The notes under the pieces: model-generated
Told to the model about the DNA's origin: nothing
The model's database searches: none
The model's input: only the letters and a program-made list of their open reading frames with translations
Made by a program: the position numbers and the translations under genes
In this document: positions 10,635-19,832 of the stretch, piece after piece
Layout: each line of letters begins with the position of its first letter
Position numbering within the stretch: position 1 is the first letter of the stretch
From: Leishmania mexicana MHOM/GT/2001/U1103
Lineage: Eukaryota > Euglenozoa > Kinetoplastea > Trypanosomatida > Trypanosomatidae
Direction: 5' to 3'
DNA: 64,000 nucleotides
NCBI RefSeq assembly: GCF_000234665.1
Contig: NC_018312.1
Location: forward strand, 668,291-732,290

Positions 10635-12074
10635 TCAGTGAGCTCCATCCTCGTCATCCTCATCGTCGACTAGGAGCCGCAGAAGGGAGCTGCCGCCTTT
10701 CAGTGGCGGCGGGTGTGTCTGTGAGGCGCCACTCGGGCCTGGAAAACGAGAGGCGGGCTGCGCAGATGACGTCACTCCTGAGGTGATCGAGACGGTGCTG
10801 GGGGCACGAGCCGTGCTAACAAAGGCCGGCCTCGACGGTGGAGCTCCGCGCAGGCGAGAGAGCAGCGACTCTTCAGCATCTGCGTCGTCAACGTCGTCGT
10901 CATGGTCATTGCTGTAAACGAAGAACTTGTTTTGCTTGATGCTACTTTTCCTGGGTGTAACGGCTGGTGCCGATGTGCTCATGGGTATTGGGTACGACGC
11001 GCTACCCAGGGTATGGAGTGCATCCGGCTTCTCCGCCTCCTCCTCCGTGGTTGTCACTGCCTCCGCTGTGACGCGGCGATCCCCGCCGTAGCGCGCCAGC
11101 ACACGCCTCAGCTCGTCCTCATCAGCGGGCATCGTCGTCTCGCCTAGGGTGCTCTGCTGCTCCTCATGCCGCTGCCGCGCGCGCTGCTGGCGCTCCAGGG
11201 CACGCCAACGTCGCTCCATGTCCTCGTTGAATTCTCGGAAAGCGCGCTCATCGGCGTCCTCCTCGTCTTCGCCGCCGCTTCCGTCGCCGTCACTGTCGCC
11301 GCCAAGCGTAAAGGTTTTTGGCAATGGGAAAGCGGTTGACGATGATGACGGCGGTGACGATGCTGGCTCGGCACTTGTAGAACTCAGTGCCATGCCCGTC
11401 TTGCCGCGGTCATCCGCGTCTTCGTCGCCGTCGTTGTCGAGTGCATCCGCACACACCTCGGTGCGGCGGGGGCGGCTGCGCAGCATTGTGAGCAGATCCC
11501 CATCATCGTGTCCGGTGCGCTCCTCCACTGCCTCTTCGATCTGGCGGTTGCGCTCCTCCAGTTCGCGGGCCGCTTCGTTTTCTCTCTCCAGCGCCGCCAG
11601 CGGGTTCAGCTCTGCCTCCGCCTTCGCCTTTTCCCATTCCTCCCGCGCAGCTTGATTCTGCTTGTTGAGGGAGTAGAAGTCGCCTTCGACTCGCTTGCAG
11701 CCCTTCTCGCAGATGTAGCCGCCCGTGTCCTTGGGGGTCTCGGGGTCGGTGCGCAGGTAATACTTGCCCTTGCAGAAGCGGCACAATATCTCCAGTTCCC
11801 AGATGCGGATTCTGTCGAGGTAGCGCTTGTCGATGGCCCGCCGATTGGCGTAGACGTGACTGCCACGAGCGATGCGTCGGTGGCAGTGCTCGCAGATTAC
11901 ATCGAACGGAATGGCAAACGTCTGCCGCTTGACATTGTCGTCACCGCCGTCGTCGGCACCTCCGTGCTTGCGCTTGCCGCGCTGCTCCTGACGCTGCTGC
12001 TCCTCAAGCTTTCGAAAGTCGACATCTGGGGCAATGTAGTAGCCGGAACTGTACGTCGCATTGATCTTGGACAT
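10635..12074 (-). CDS. YJU2: Yju2/Cwc16 (CCDC94-type) pre-mRNA splicing factor
   Basis: A 479-residue protein of the Saf4/Yju2 family. Yju2 enters the spliceosome with the Prp19-associated complex and promotes the first catalytic step. Here it would serve mainly trans-splicing. The N terminus SGYYIAPDVDF (10-20) matches the family opening. Two zinc-ligand pairs are visible, C61/C64 and C98/C101, separated by about 33 residues, followed by RTDPETPKDTGGY, the equivalent of the family TDPEN segment. A helical region with ELNPLAALERENEAARELEE (about 155-175) fits the Yju2 rather than the Saf4/CCDC130 branch. An extra C122/C126 pair is unusual. The C-terminal half is acidic and disordered. The upstream in-frame start at 12095 is GTG, so the ATG at 12074 is used. 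The nearest AG on the transcribed strand is only one base before it. Confidence 0.85.
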   Translation of the reverse strand: MSKINATYSSGYYIAPDVDFRKLEEQQRQEQRGKRKHGGADDGGDDNVKRQTFAIPFDVICEHCHRRIARGSHVYANRRAIDKRYLDRIRIWELEILCRFCKGKYYLRTDPETPKDTGGYICEKGCKRVEGDFYSLNKQNQAAREEWEKAKAEAELNPLAALERENEAARELEERNRQIEEAVEERTGHDDGDLLTMLRSRPRRTEVCADALDNDGDEDADDRGKTGMALSSTSAEPASSPPSSSSTAFPLPKTFTLGGDSDGDGSGGEDEEDADERAFREFNEDMERRWRALERQQRARQRHEEQQSTLGETTMPADEDELRRVLARYGGDRRVTAEAVTTTEEEAEKPDALHTLGSASYPIPMSTSAPAVTPRKSSIKQNKFFVYSNDHDDDVDDADAEESLLSRLRGAPPSRPAFVSTARAPSTVSITSGVTSSAQPASRFPGPSGASQTHPPPLKGGSSLLRLLVDDEDDEDGAH

Positions 12075-12763
12075 GCTTGCAAAGGAGCGTGGCACGCGTG
12101 ACAGGGGAGAAGCGGATCAACAGGGATAATCCACCGCCGAAGATGGCACCTGTGCGACCCTCAGAAGATGCCTTGCGTAGCGGTGCGCAAGAACCTGCTT
12201 CGCGGGCCCAGCTCCACAAAAGAAAAGCATCCAGTGGAACAGAGGAAAGGAGAGGGTGCAAGAGAAGGGGGATGGCAATGCCGTGACAATGTAGAGAAAG
12301 CGCGACGCATGGGAAGGACACGTTCACAGAGAGAGAGATGCATCGGTGATGTGGTGCGCATATGTGCACGCGCCTAAGCTCGTGAGAGCACACCAGAGAG
12401 CAAAACATTTCTCAAAGAGCGCGAGAAAAGCCTCCACTGAACGCGAAACATGCAAGCATGAGGCATTACGGGACGTGGGCTAGGTGGGGAGTACCCATCG
12501 TACATCCCAGGTGCAGATCCAGGGCAGGTAGGCCGCCAATACACACCGTACAAAATCAGGTGGTAGGCTTCGCACGTCTTTGGCTGTCAGCGCGTCCTTC
12601 CATTTCTCGCTCATCGGGAAGCAAGACAAACGTTGCGGCTCGTGTCCCGGCCATCCGCACGCGACCTGGCCGCGACTCGGCCCCTTCTCGGCAAAAACAA
12701 CGTCATCGGCGACGCGCCGTCACTCAGTCCCTCACCCCCTGCACGGTGAGGGGATCGCCACAC
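12075..12763. other. Intergenic region upstream of the Yju2-like gene
   Basis: No gene supported. The 12100-12400 part is pyrimidine-rich on the transcribed strand and likely holds the Yju2 splice signals. The 12450-12760 part is more mixed and is probably the 3' UTR of the next gene. Confidence 0.55.
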
Positions 12764-13879
12764 TTACGACTGGGTCTTCGGCAGCGGTAAGTCTAGCCAT
12801 GTCGACTCAAAGTTCCTCAAGGTGGCTGCGGCACCTGCCTGTCTCCTGTGTGAGTCCACTTCGTCACCGTTGGTGGGGGACGGATCCACAAACCGGCACA
12901 CCCAGTCCTCTGCCGACACGGCGTCCTCATCGCTCTCTGCCGTCTCCGCTACCTCGACACGGTACCCGCGTTGCAGAGCACTGCGCAGCAGGCCCCGATT
13001 TCCGTAGCGATGAAAGGCAGTCAGGACACCCGGGAGAAGTGGATTGCGCCGCCGCAGCATCTCCATCTGCGCACTGTCCGCCAAGCACAATTCTCGCAAG
13101 ACACCGGCAAAGCGCGTAGGTGGTGGCGGGAGCAGAGACGAGGTCCACGGCAGGCGCACCGGATAACCGTCCTTGTTCACCACTACCGCCGCCGCAGCCG
13201 TAGAAGCACTCGCAGGGCCATCCTCGGAGTAGCGGCGAGGCTTTGCTTCGTCTGCGGCACTCACGGGCGGCGCCACAACGTAAGCGCCCAACTCAGGCGG
13301 AAACGTGAAGAAGCGAACGATGGCATCCCTTTTGTCCTCTCGCGTGGCACCGCTTGGCACACACGTGTAAAGCAGCTCCTCCACAGCGCTCTTTGGTGTC
13401 CTCGTGGACGTGCTGGCCTGCGCTAGCGCTAGCGACAGCACCGGCATCTGTCGACGATGCAACGCGTATGTCACGGCGCCATCTCGTGTGTTCTTGGATG
13501 TGATCAAGCACTCCCAGGCCCGCATGAAGGGAACGGTGTTGTTGACATCGCGCGTGTACACATCTGCCTCTTCTGCCTGCCAGTAACGCAGCAGCTGCAG
13601 TGTGGTGGACGTACTCAACGACGCGGCCCCAGAGGCGGTGTTGGTATCCGCCTCCGGTGACAGAGAAGACCTTGCCTCCTCTTCGGCAGAGGCAAGACTG
13701 CTGCTATCAACGACAACAAGCTGGCGAGTAACCGCTGCAGCGGAAGCTTGTATCAATTCCAGCAGCACCGCCGCCTCCTCCACGTCCCCTCGCCCCTCCT
13801 CCGGTGCGTTCGCTGCAACTGCAATGTCCACGTAGACGGTAACCCGCTCAAACCGTTCTGGGTGGCAGTCCGCCGACAT
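12764..13879 (-). CDS. Conserved-looking protein of unknown function, 371 residues
   Basis: I do not recognise this protein. The start is set at the ATG at 13879, because a clear spliced-leader acceptor lies only 30 bases upstream and the longer frame to 14710 translates UTR-like sequence. The protein begins MSADCHPERFERVTVYVDIA, followed by a helical, alanine-rich segment ending in QLVVVDSSS (about 30-60). This could be a beta-alpha-beta start, but I cannot name a fold. The middle has RAWECLITSKN and a region with FPPELGAYVV. Serine/alanine-rich linkers break the chain near 65-85 and 215-240. The C terminus, FESTWLDLPLPKTQS, is hydrophilic. There is no signal peptide or membrane segment, so a soluble cytosolic or nuclear protein is likely. 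Confidence 0.7.
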   Translation of the reverse strand: MSADCHPERFERVTVYVDIAVAANAPEEGRGDVEEAAVLLELIQASAAAVTRQLVVVDSSSLASAEEEARSSLSPEADTNTASGAASLSTSTTLQLLRYWQAEEADVYTRDVNNTVPFMRAWECLITSKNTRDGAVTYALHRRQMPVLSLALAQASTSTRTPKSAVEELLYTCVPSGATREDKRDAIVRFFTFPPELGAYVVAPPVSAADEAKPRRYSEDGPASASTAAAAVVVNKDGYPVRLPWTSSLLPPPPTRFAGVLRELCLADSAQMEMLRRRNPLLPGVLTAFHRYGNRGLLRSALQRGYRVEVAETAESDEDAVSAEDWVCRFVDPSPTNGDEVDSHRRQAGAAATLRNFESTWLDLPLPKTQS

Positions 13880-14702
13880 TGCACCCACTGCTGCCGTCGT
13901 TGAGGCTTCTGTAGGATAGAGCGAGCAAGAAAAGAAAATGGTGAAACCGCGAGTTGTACGTACGCGGCAGGAAGGGGAGGGGGACTGAGGTACAGGTCGC
14001 AGCGAGACAGAGGTGTGGGGGGGGGGGGGATAAGAGGGACGCGCGACGTGCCAGGAAAATGGTATCCGACAAACGAGCGGCGGTGTGGCGTTGAGTCTTC
14101 GGCCTTCCTTCGCCTTCCTACGATTAGGCACGTCGCGAAGGAAGGGGCGGAGGACGGTTCGTGTGCGCGACCCTTTTGTGGATAGGCGTGGGCATGCCTG
14201 TGTGTGTGTGCGTGCGTGTGTATCATGAGGCAGAGAAGGAGAAAGGGCCGGCACATGCAGAGAGAGAGAGAGACAGATCGCAAATGTGTAGAGGGGACGG
14301 TGCGGAGGAGAGAAGAAAAAAGGGAAGGGGCACTGCGGTGCGCGTCCCACGATGCGGGACACAGACAGAGGACGCGTGGTGGTAGAATGGAGTGACAGAA
14401 AACAAAAGCAAACTCCCCAACCATCTCTAGGGGCGCCCACCTCGAGAAAACGTCGTCGCTTGTCCGCCCTCCGAGCAGCATTCGTGGCGGCGCAGGCCGT
14501 CTCTGCTCGAGTGATCAGACCCCTGAGCACGCGTCCATTTTCCGCTTTTGTTCCTTTTTTGTAGCACGGAGACGAAGAGCTGCGTCGCCTCGAGCACCGT
14601 GGATGTGTGGATGCATGCAGCCAGGTAGGCTCTGCGAGGCTAAGGGAAAATATGGATGCAACATCCGTGTCCTCTCCTTCCATCTGCACAGCGCCATACC
14701 TC
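13880..14702. other. Intergenic region with a G13 run
   Basis: Apart from the splice acceptor at 13909, it holds a run of 13 Gs at 14017-14029 and CA/TG and GA tracts around 14200-14330. No gene is supported. Confidence 0.55.
13909..13934 (-). promoter_or_regulatory. Predicted spliced-leader acceptor
   Basis: The minus strand reads CTCGCTCTATCCTACAG, with the AG at 13910-13909, giving a 29-base 5' UTR for the ATG at 13879. This decides the start of the 371-residue protein. Confidence 0.6.
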
Positions 14703-16499
14703 TCAGTCACCCAACGGAAGCACGCCAGCAGCGTTCAGAAGAGCACGCTGCTCAGCTGCGCACTTGGCTTGGAAAGACAGTAGCTCTTCGTGCGCGCTTA
14801 GTGCACCCTTCAACGCTGTGCCCAGCACCATCATCTGCAGCGGCACAACAAGATACGCGCTCAGGCACGCCAGCAGCCAGGACGGGAGAAGGAACTGCAG
14901 GAGTGGGGCAGCTGCGGCGGTCACGTCATGGCTGGCAGCCAAGACACGCCATACGCTCCACAGCAGTTGACCTGTCACAAGGAGGCACAGGAGCAGCCGC
15001 AACTTGAGAAAAAAGAGCGTGGGGGAGCGGTGGAGAGCAGAGGCGGCAAAACGCCAGCGTAGCAACGCAGCGCGACGCTCCCGCTGCCCTTGGTGTTGGT
15101 GGTGGCAGTGCTCCGAGGCGGGCACCGCGCCGTGCCCTCGCAGAGGGGAGTCACATCCCTCTGCGAGGACGACAGACGCCACGGGGGACGTCGACGGCGC
15201 TGCCTCGGCCCCCCACACGGCAGAGCTCACGGTCGGAGTCGAGGGAGATCCTGTGGTCGTCGAGGGCAGCCGACATTCGTGCGGTGTTGCGCTAGGTGTG
15301 GTACCTTTACTCGCACTAGCCTCCTTCACCACACCGTCGCCTTGCCCTGTGGCATCAGCTGTAACCGCGGACGCATTCAATACGAAGGCTTCAGCCGCAT
15401 CCGTCCATGCATCTCCCACGCAAAGCCAGAGAAGAACGCACACCAGAAACGCGCTCGGTACTGCATTGCAAAAGGTCCAGCTCCAAGCCCAGGCGAGAAG
15501 CTGATCTGCGCGCACTAGCAGCTGCAGGTACAGTGTCGCGTGGTGGAGTGCAGTGCAGTGCCACACCTTGCGAGGTAGAAGCACCAAGCTGGAGGGAGGT
15601 GCTGCTATCACGCGAGTTGCGCTCAAGCTATCATCTCGTCGATTTGAATGCTGTTGCTCGACATGTCGACACCACAAGCCGTACACGTCTTCCCACTTCT
15701 GCAGCGTCCACCCCTCTGGCAGGGGTGCCGCCGACGACGCTGAGCCGATACCGCAAGCGCTCTGCAGCCGCGCCGTTATGGCGCCGTCTAGGTCCTCCAC
15801 CAAGTGAATGTGCTCGGCAGATGGTACATGGTAGAGTCGCTGCAACGGCGCCGGCGCTACACCGTTTCTGCGCAGCTCGGACTCGCGAGTGGCAAGGAGA
15901 TGGAGCAGGTTCTCAAGACGCTTCCTCGCCTCGTACGGCCACGACATCTGCAGAGGAAGTCGGAGATCACACGGCAGGAGTGATACAAGAGAGACAGCAG
16001 CGTCGGCAACGCGGTCGTCCACGCCGTTGATGCATCCCTCGGGGGTCCCAACGGCAGCTGCGACTAGTGTCGCCGCGCTATTGCCCAGCTCCGTTTGAGC
16101 CTGGCATGTCGCGTTCTCCGTCCCTTTCCTCTTCTCCGCGACCGCGCCTGCGACGTCGTGAGCGTCTCCATCAGAGACCTCACCCTTCAGTGATGTTACG
16201 AGTTCCTCGAGAAACTGAACGTACGTGTCCGGGCAGCCACGGCCGAACTTTTTGCACGGCGTGTGAATGCCCCACTCCAGCGGCGGATCGGGGATCGCCT
16301 CTACATGATACGGTGCCCTGTCGAGCAAAGCGGTGCGTAAGTGCGCGACGCGCCTGTCTCTACACTGCTGGGCTGCGGAGGATGGGGAGAAGGTGGGCGC
16401 AGCAACAGCGGCTACACAGATGAGGGCCACGGAGAGACACAACGCCATGAGCGCCACCCACGCCGCGGCAGTCAAGCGGAAGAAGCCGTGGTAAGCCAT
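14703..16499 (-). CDS. Multi-pass membrane protein of unknown function, 598 residues
   Basis: Not recognised by family. A hydrophobic segment at about residues 9-34 could be a signal anchor. It is followed by a hydrophilic region of some 300 residues containing GIHTPCKKFGRGCPDTYVQF (about 76-95), then a helix-rich middle. Further hydrophobic stretches lie near 330-365 (ending FLVCVLLWLCVG), 500-522 and 530-562, suggesting four membrane passes in all. The loop between the second and third segments (about 370-490) is serine/threonine-rich and probably disordered. The C terminus after the last segment is a short helix of about 30 residues. The ATG at 16499 lies 6 bases after a pyrimidine-preceded AG (16507-16506). 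No catalytic motif is visible. A trypanosomatid-specific membrane protein is the best description. Confidence 0.7.
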   Translation of the reverse strand: MAYHGFFRLTAAAWVALMALCLSVALICVAAVAAPTFSPSSAAQQCRDRRVAHLRTALLDRAPYHVEAIPDPPLEWGIHTPCKKFGRGCPDTYVQFLEELVTSLKGEVSDGDAHDVAGAVAEKRKGTENATCQAQTELGNSAATLVAAAVGTPEGCINGVDDRVADAAVSLVSLLPCDLRLPLQMSWPYEARKRLENLLHLLATRESELRRNGVAPAPLQRLYHVPSAEHIHLVEDLDGAITARLQSACGIGSASSAAPLPEGWTLQKWEDVYGLWCRHVEQQHSNRRDDSLSATRVIAAPPSSLVLLPRKVWHCTALHHATLYLQLLVRADQLLAWAWSWTFCNAVPSAFLVCVLLWLCVGDAWTDAAEAFVLNASAVTADATGQGDGVVKEASASKGTTPSATPHECRLPSTTTGSPSTPTVSSAVWGAEAAPSTSPVASVVLAEGCDSPLRGHGAVPASEHCHHQHQGQRERRAALLRWRFAASALHRSPTLFFLKLRLLLCLLVTGQLLWSVWRVLAASHDVTAAAAPLLQFLLPSWLLACLSAYLVVPLQMMVLGTALKGALSAHEELLSFQAKCAAEQRALLNAAGVLPLGD

Positions 16500-16505
16500 A
16501 AGTCG

Positions 16506-16533
16506 CTGCGTCGAGTGGATAAGAGTTGGAGAG
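16506..16533 (-). promoter_or_regulatory. Predicted spliced-leader acceptor
   Basis: The minus strand carries CTCTTATCCACTCGACGCAG, with the AG at 16507-16506, 6 bases before the ATG at 16499. A second candidate (CATCCTTGCAG) ends at 16535. Confidence 0.45.
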
Positions 16534-17718
16534 ACTGCAAGGATGTGCTGACAAGGGGAGGCGCCAGCTGTGTGTGAGCGAGCTTGTCACGCTGCCCTCG
16601 ACCCCCTGGCCTGTGTGCTGCGCTGCAGCCGCTGTTGCTCTGTCTGGGTAAAGAGGAAGGAGAACGCCGGCGTGCTCGTGTGCGCATTTGTGGGGGGAGG
16701 AAGGGGTTCAGAGACGAAGTCGCCAAGCAAAGAAAGACGGCAGAGAGAATAGCACCAGGGAAGAGGTGCGCGAGGGGTGGCCGCGCCATGTTCGGCTCTC
16801 GCGCCACAAGCCCATATGAGGGACGCCGCCCCTTGAGCGACCGGCAGCGAGTCTGCAGCCTCTTCACATGCGTATCCCTCTGCGCGCCTGCGCATCCTCT
16901 GGCGAGCCTACAGAGACTTGATCTGTCGCCTAAAAATGGCAGCTATAGCATCCACCGCCTTTCGCTTGATGGGCCTCCTTTTCGCCTCCCTTACAGAAGG
17001 AAGGGCACAATCGACTCTGCAACGCACAAACGGCAGACGGCGGTGCTCACATACACGCGCCAACGCATACATAAACATACAGCAGACCACCACTGTCTCT
17101 GAGGCGGCGAGCGACACGCGACTCTTTCTTGGATGTCTTGTCAGCGTCCTTCAGCTCCGTCATCCATTCCTGCAATGAGGGATGGAGAGGGGGGAGAAGA
17201 AGAAGAGGGAGAGAGAGATAGTGACCCGACTGATGGTCAGTGTCCGTGCTGGCAAAGCTACAACTCCGTGAGAGACCCACGAAGAAAGGGGACGAAGAGC
17301 AGGGCAGCATGTACGCCGCTAAAGCGAAGCACGCCAAAGAATGGCAAATACACGCAACGGACACATTCGCGGCCAGCACCGACTTCTGCACAGAAAAAAA
17401 AAATAAAGTGAAAGCGGCAGAGAAGACAGTGACGACATGTGAGGAAAGCAGTTCAAGACGTAGACGAGCAGAAGCCAGCAACCATGCACTTATACATACA
17501 CCTGTGAATGGACAAGAAATTCGCGTGAAGAGATCGCCAAATACCCCGGCGACAGCAGTCCTTGTTCGGCATGTGTGCATTCAAAGCGGGTGGGACGGCA
17601 TGTAAAGCTGATGATCGTGAGGGCAAGCAGAAACCGATCGTTTGGAAAAAAAAGACAAAGCCGTGGAGCGAAGGAGAAAAAAGTCCAAAACAGCAGGGGA
17701 AGACGGAGGGATCGTGTA

Positions 17719-17742
17719 TGTGTGTGTGTGTGTGTGTGTGTG
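17719..17742. repeat. (TG)12 microsatellite
   Basis: Twelve perfect TG units on the plus strand, in the predicted 3' UTR of the EI24-like gene. Confidence 0.9.
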
Positions 17743-18038
17743 CCTTCGTGCCGAGCTGAGGCTCCCAGCACGAGTGTTATTATTTTCTTCCTTTTCCTGC
17801 AGCGTGGTGAGCGGGCGGCGCGCATCAATGGTCGCGCCGCCATCCGGCGGGAATCGGTGCTCTTGGGAAGCACAAAGTGAGGCGATGCGTGCAGCAGGCG
17901 CTTTCACAAAGGCACGCACATGCATGCCGAAACACTGACAGGACAAGCGCCCGGAGAGGTGGGGGGGGTGTAGCAGGTCAAAAACGGAGCGAGTGGCACA
18001 GGTCCTCTGGGAAGCGCCGCCCACGGCTGTGGAACGCT

Positions 18039-19832
18039 TCAAACGCCAGTGCCAAACAGCCAACACGCGCAGTCCAAGGGCAGGTATAGGAGGATGGCAA
18101 TCACCACCACGCGCCAGAGCACAGCGTAGTGTCGCTGCGCCATATCCACCGCATAGAACCACACGGAGAAGAGCGGCACCGGTCGAGACGAGGGTAGCGG
18201 CACTGCAAAGCCGCTCCACACCACCTGCCACGAGTATAGCACCGACACGGCGCACACAGACACGACTGTGCCGAGCTGGTGTGTCAGCCACAGCGACAGC
18301 ACGGCGGAGCTCATGCCGTAGCCGGCGTAGTACATCGAGCACTGCTCAAAGTGACGCAGCTGGTACGTCAGCGCTGACCCGCGATGGTGCACCGCGTCCG
18401 GTTGCTGCTGCGCGGCGTACCGGTAGTCGAATACGTAGAACACGTAGAGCTGTGCATTGAGCACCGCACATAGTGGCGTGCCGATCAGCGGCAGTCGTTC
18501 GATTGCGGATGCAAAGAGCGCAAAGGACATGGTTGCCAGCGCCTTGAACAGCACCTCGCTGATGGATTCTAGGTGAAGGACGACGGTCGCAAACGGGTCG
18601 GGGCTTGTGGACATTGTCTGCGACTGGTGCGGCGATGCGGCAGCTGAGGTATGGGCATGATGATGGCGGGCACTGGTCAAAGCAGATGCAGCAGCAGCAG
18701 CAGCAGCAGCAGCTTTGGAAGCGTCGCCGAGCACCCAGTCCTGCAGCACTGCCGTCGGACCCTTGTGCGTGATCATGCGCCACACCAAGTTCGTGGTGTG
18801 TCGTATGTACGGCGGGACAGAGCGCAGAAGCGCCGCGCACATGAGCAGTAACGAAGATGAAAATGCCCGTGCCTCGTACGGCGTACCATCTTTGCCGCCA
18901 CCGCTGCTTTCGGCGCCGGAATACAGTGGAATAGGTGAAAGCCATGGCAGCGCCACGCCGGCGGCGACGGACGGCGGCGGGGACGTAGGAGGTGCGTGAT
19001 GGGAGGCGGCACTAGGGTCACTCCCACCGCCACCACCCGCCATGACTTTGCTCTTCGCAGACCCTGCGGCTGGTGCCTCGCGTAGCTCGGTACCACGGAG
19101 CACCCACCCCTTGCGCACCAGCCAGGTTTCGCGGTAGAGCTGGCTAAACCATACAAGTCCGATGATCTGCAGAAGAGTGTAGAAGGGCCACTGGCCGACA
19201 TACTTTAGCATCCACAGACCCAACCGCACCGACCATAACAACAAGAGGAATACCAAGGAGGTGGTGAGGGACCTCGTTGAAGTGGTACCGTTGCTGCTGC
19301 GCGCGTCCGCTGAGAGGCTCGCAGTGGTCGCACTTCTACCGCCCACGGCCGCACTATTCAGAGAAGATGGCGTGCTTGAGGCGAGGCAGCGTGAGAGTCC
19401 CATGTACATGAGCGTAAGACAGGCAAGGGCAAGGTTTGCCAGGAGGTTCTTGCGCAGGAGCATCCACAGCTTTGGATCTCGCTCCAGCAAACTCCACGAC
19501 GGCATCAAGAAGGTGCGCGCCAGACGGGGTGCACCAGGGCCGCTCCCAGAGAGAAGTGCGGTCCGCGGCAGCGGCACGGTGGACCCTGGTGTTGGCTTTG
19601 TCGGGGGTGCGCCTTCTGCAGCCGCCCTCTCACCCACATCCGCCAACGATGTAGATGAGAACGGCGGCGGTGACAGGCTTCCCTGCTCATCCGTCACCTC
19701 GGCCCCGTCGCGCGCGCGGCGCTTATCAAGCCCGGATGACCATACCACAACAACGCCAAAGCTCTCCACGACACCTTGGAAGAAGTTGTGCACCTCCTGC
19801 CGCACCTGAGAGGTCACCAAGCTCAGCGGCAT
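18039..19832 (-). CDS. EI24/CysZ-like multi-pass membrane protein
   Basis: The C-terminal half resembles the EI24 (PIG8) family of ER membrane proteins, which have links to CysZ. The segment AQLYVFYVFDYRY, then LRHFEQCSMYYAGYGMSSAVL, parallels the EI24 pattern of a tyrosine-rich helix, a short loop and a paired tyrosine before the next membrane helix. Of 597 residues, hydrophobic segments lie near 133-150, 190-235, 430-470, 505-545 and 568-592. The N terminus MPLSLVTSQVRQEVHNFFQG probably forms an amphipathic helix. Long Ser/Gly/Pro inserts (about 30-110 and 255-315) and a run of alanines encoded by CAG repeats at 18688-18712 make it much longer than animal EI24. In other eukaryotes EI24 acts at the ER in autophagy and import. 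The function here is inference, and another polytopic family remains possible. Confidence 0.65.
   Translation of the reverse strand: MPLSLVTSQVRQEVHNFFQGVVESFGVVVVWSSGLDKRRARDGAEVTDEQGSLSPPPFSSTSLADVGERAAAEGAPPTKPTPGSTVPLPRTALLSGSGPGAPRLARTFLMPSWSLLERDPKLWMLLRKNLLANLALACLTLMYMGLSRCLASSTPSSLNSAAVGGRSATTASLSADARSSNGTTSTRSLTTSLVFLLLLWSVRLGLWMLKYVGQWPFYTLLQIIGLVWFSQLYRETWLVRKGWVLRGTELREAPAAGSAKSKVMAGGGGGSDPSAASHHAPPTSPPPSVAAGVALPWLSPIPLYSGAESSGGGKDGTPYEARAFSSSLLLMCAALLRSVPPYIRHTTNLVWRMITHKGPTAVLQDWVLGDASKAAAAAAAAASALTSARHHHAHTSAAASPHQSQTMSTSPDPFATVVLHLESISEVLFKALATMSFALFASAIERLPLIGTPLCAVLNAQLYVFYVFDYRYAAQQQPDAVHHRGSALTYQLRHFEQCSMYYAGYGMSSAVLSLWLTHQLGTVVSVCAVSVLYSWQVVWSGFAVPLPSSRPVPLFSVWFYAVDMAQRHYAVLWRVVVIAILLYLPLDCACWLFGTGV
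18688..18712. repeat. CAG trinucleotide run encoding polyalanine
   Basis: About eight GCA/CAG units, read on the minus strand as consecutive GCT alanine codons within the EI24-like protein. Likely length-variable between strains. Confidence 0.85.

Larger units (their letters stand above)
16500..18038. other. Intergenic region, 3' UTR of the EI24-like gene
   Basis: No gene supported. Contains a (TG)12 tract at 17719-17742 and purine-rich plus-strand stretches around 17170-17220 and 17640-17700. Confidence 0.55.

Noticed and set aside
13880..14710. Extension of the 371-residue protein to an upstream start at 14710
   Set aside because: It crosses a strong spliced-leader acceptor at 13910-13909 and has no coding bias.
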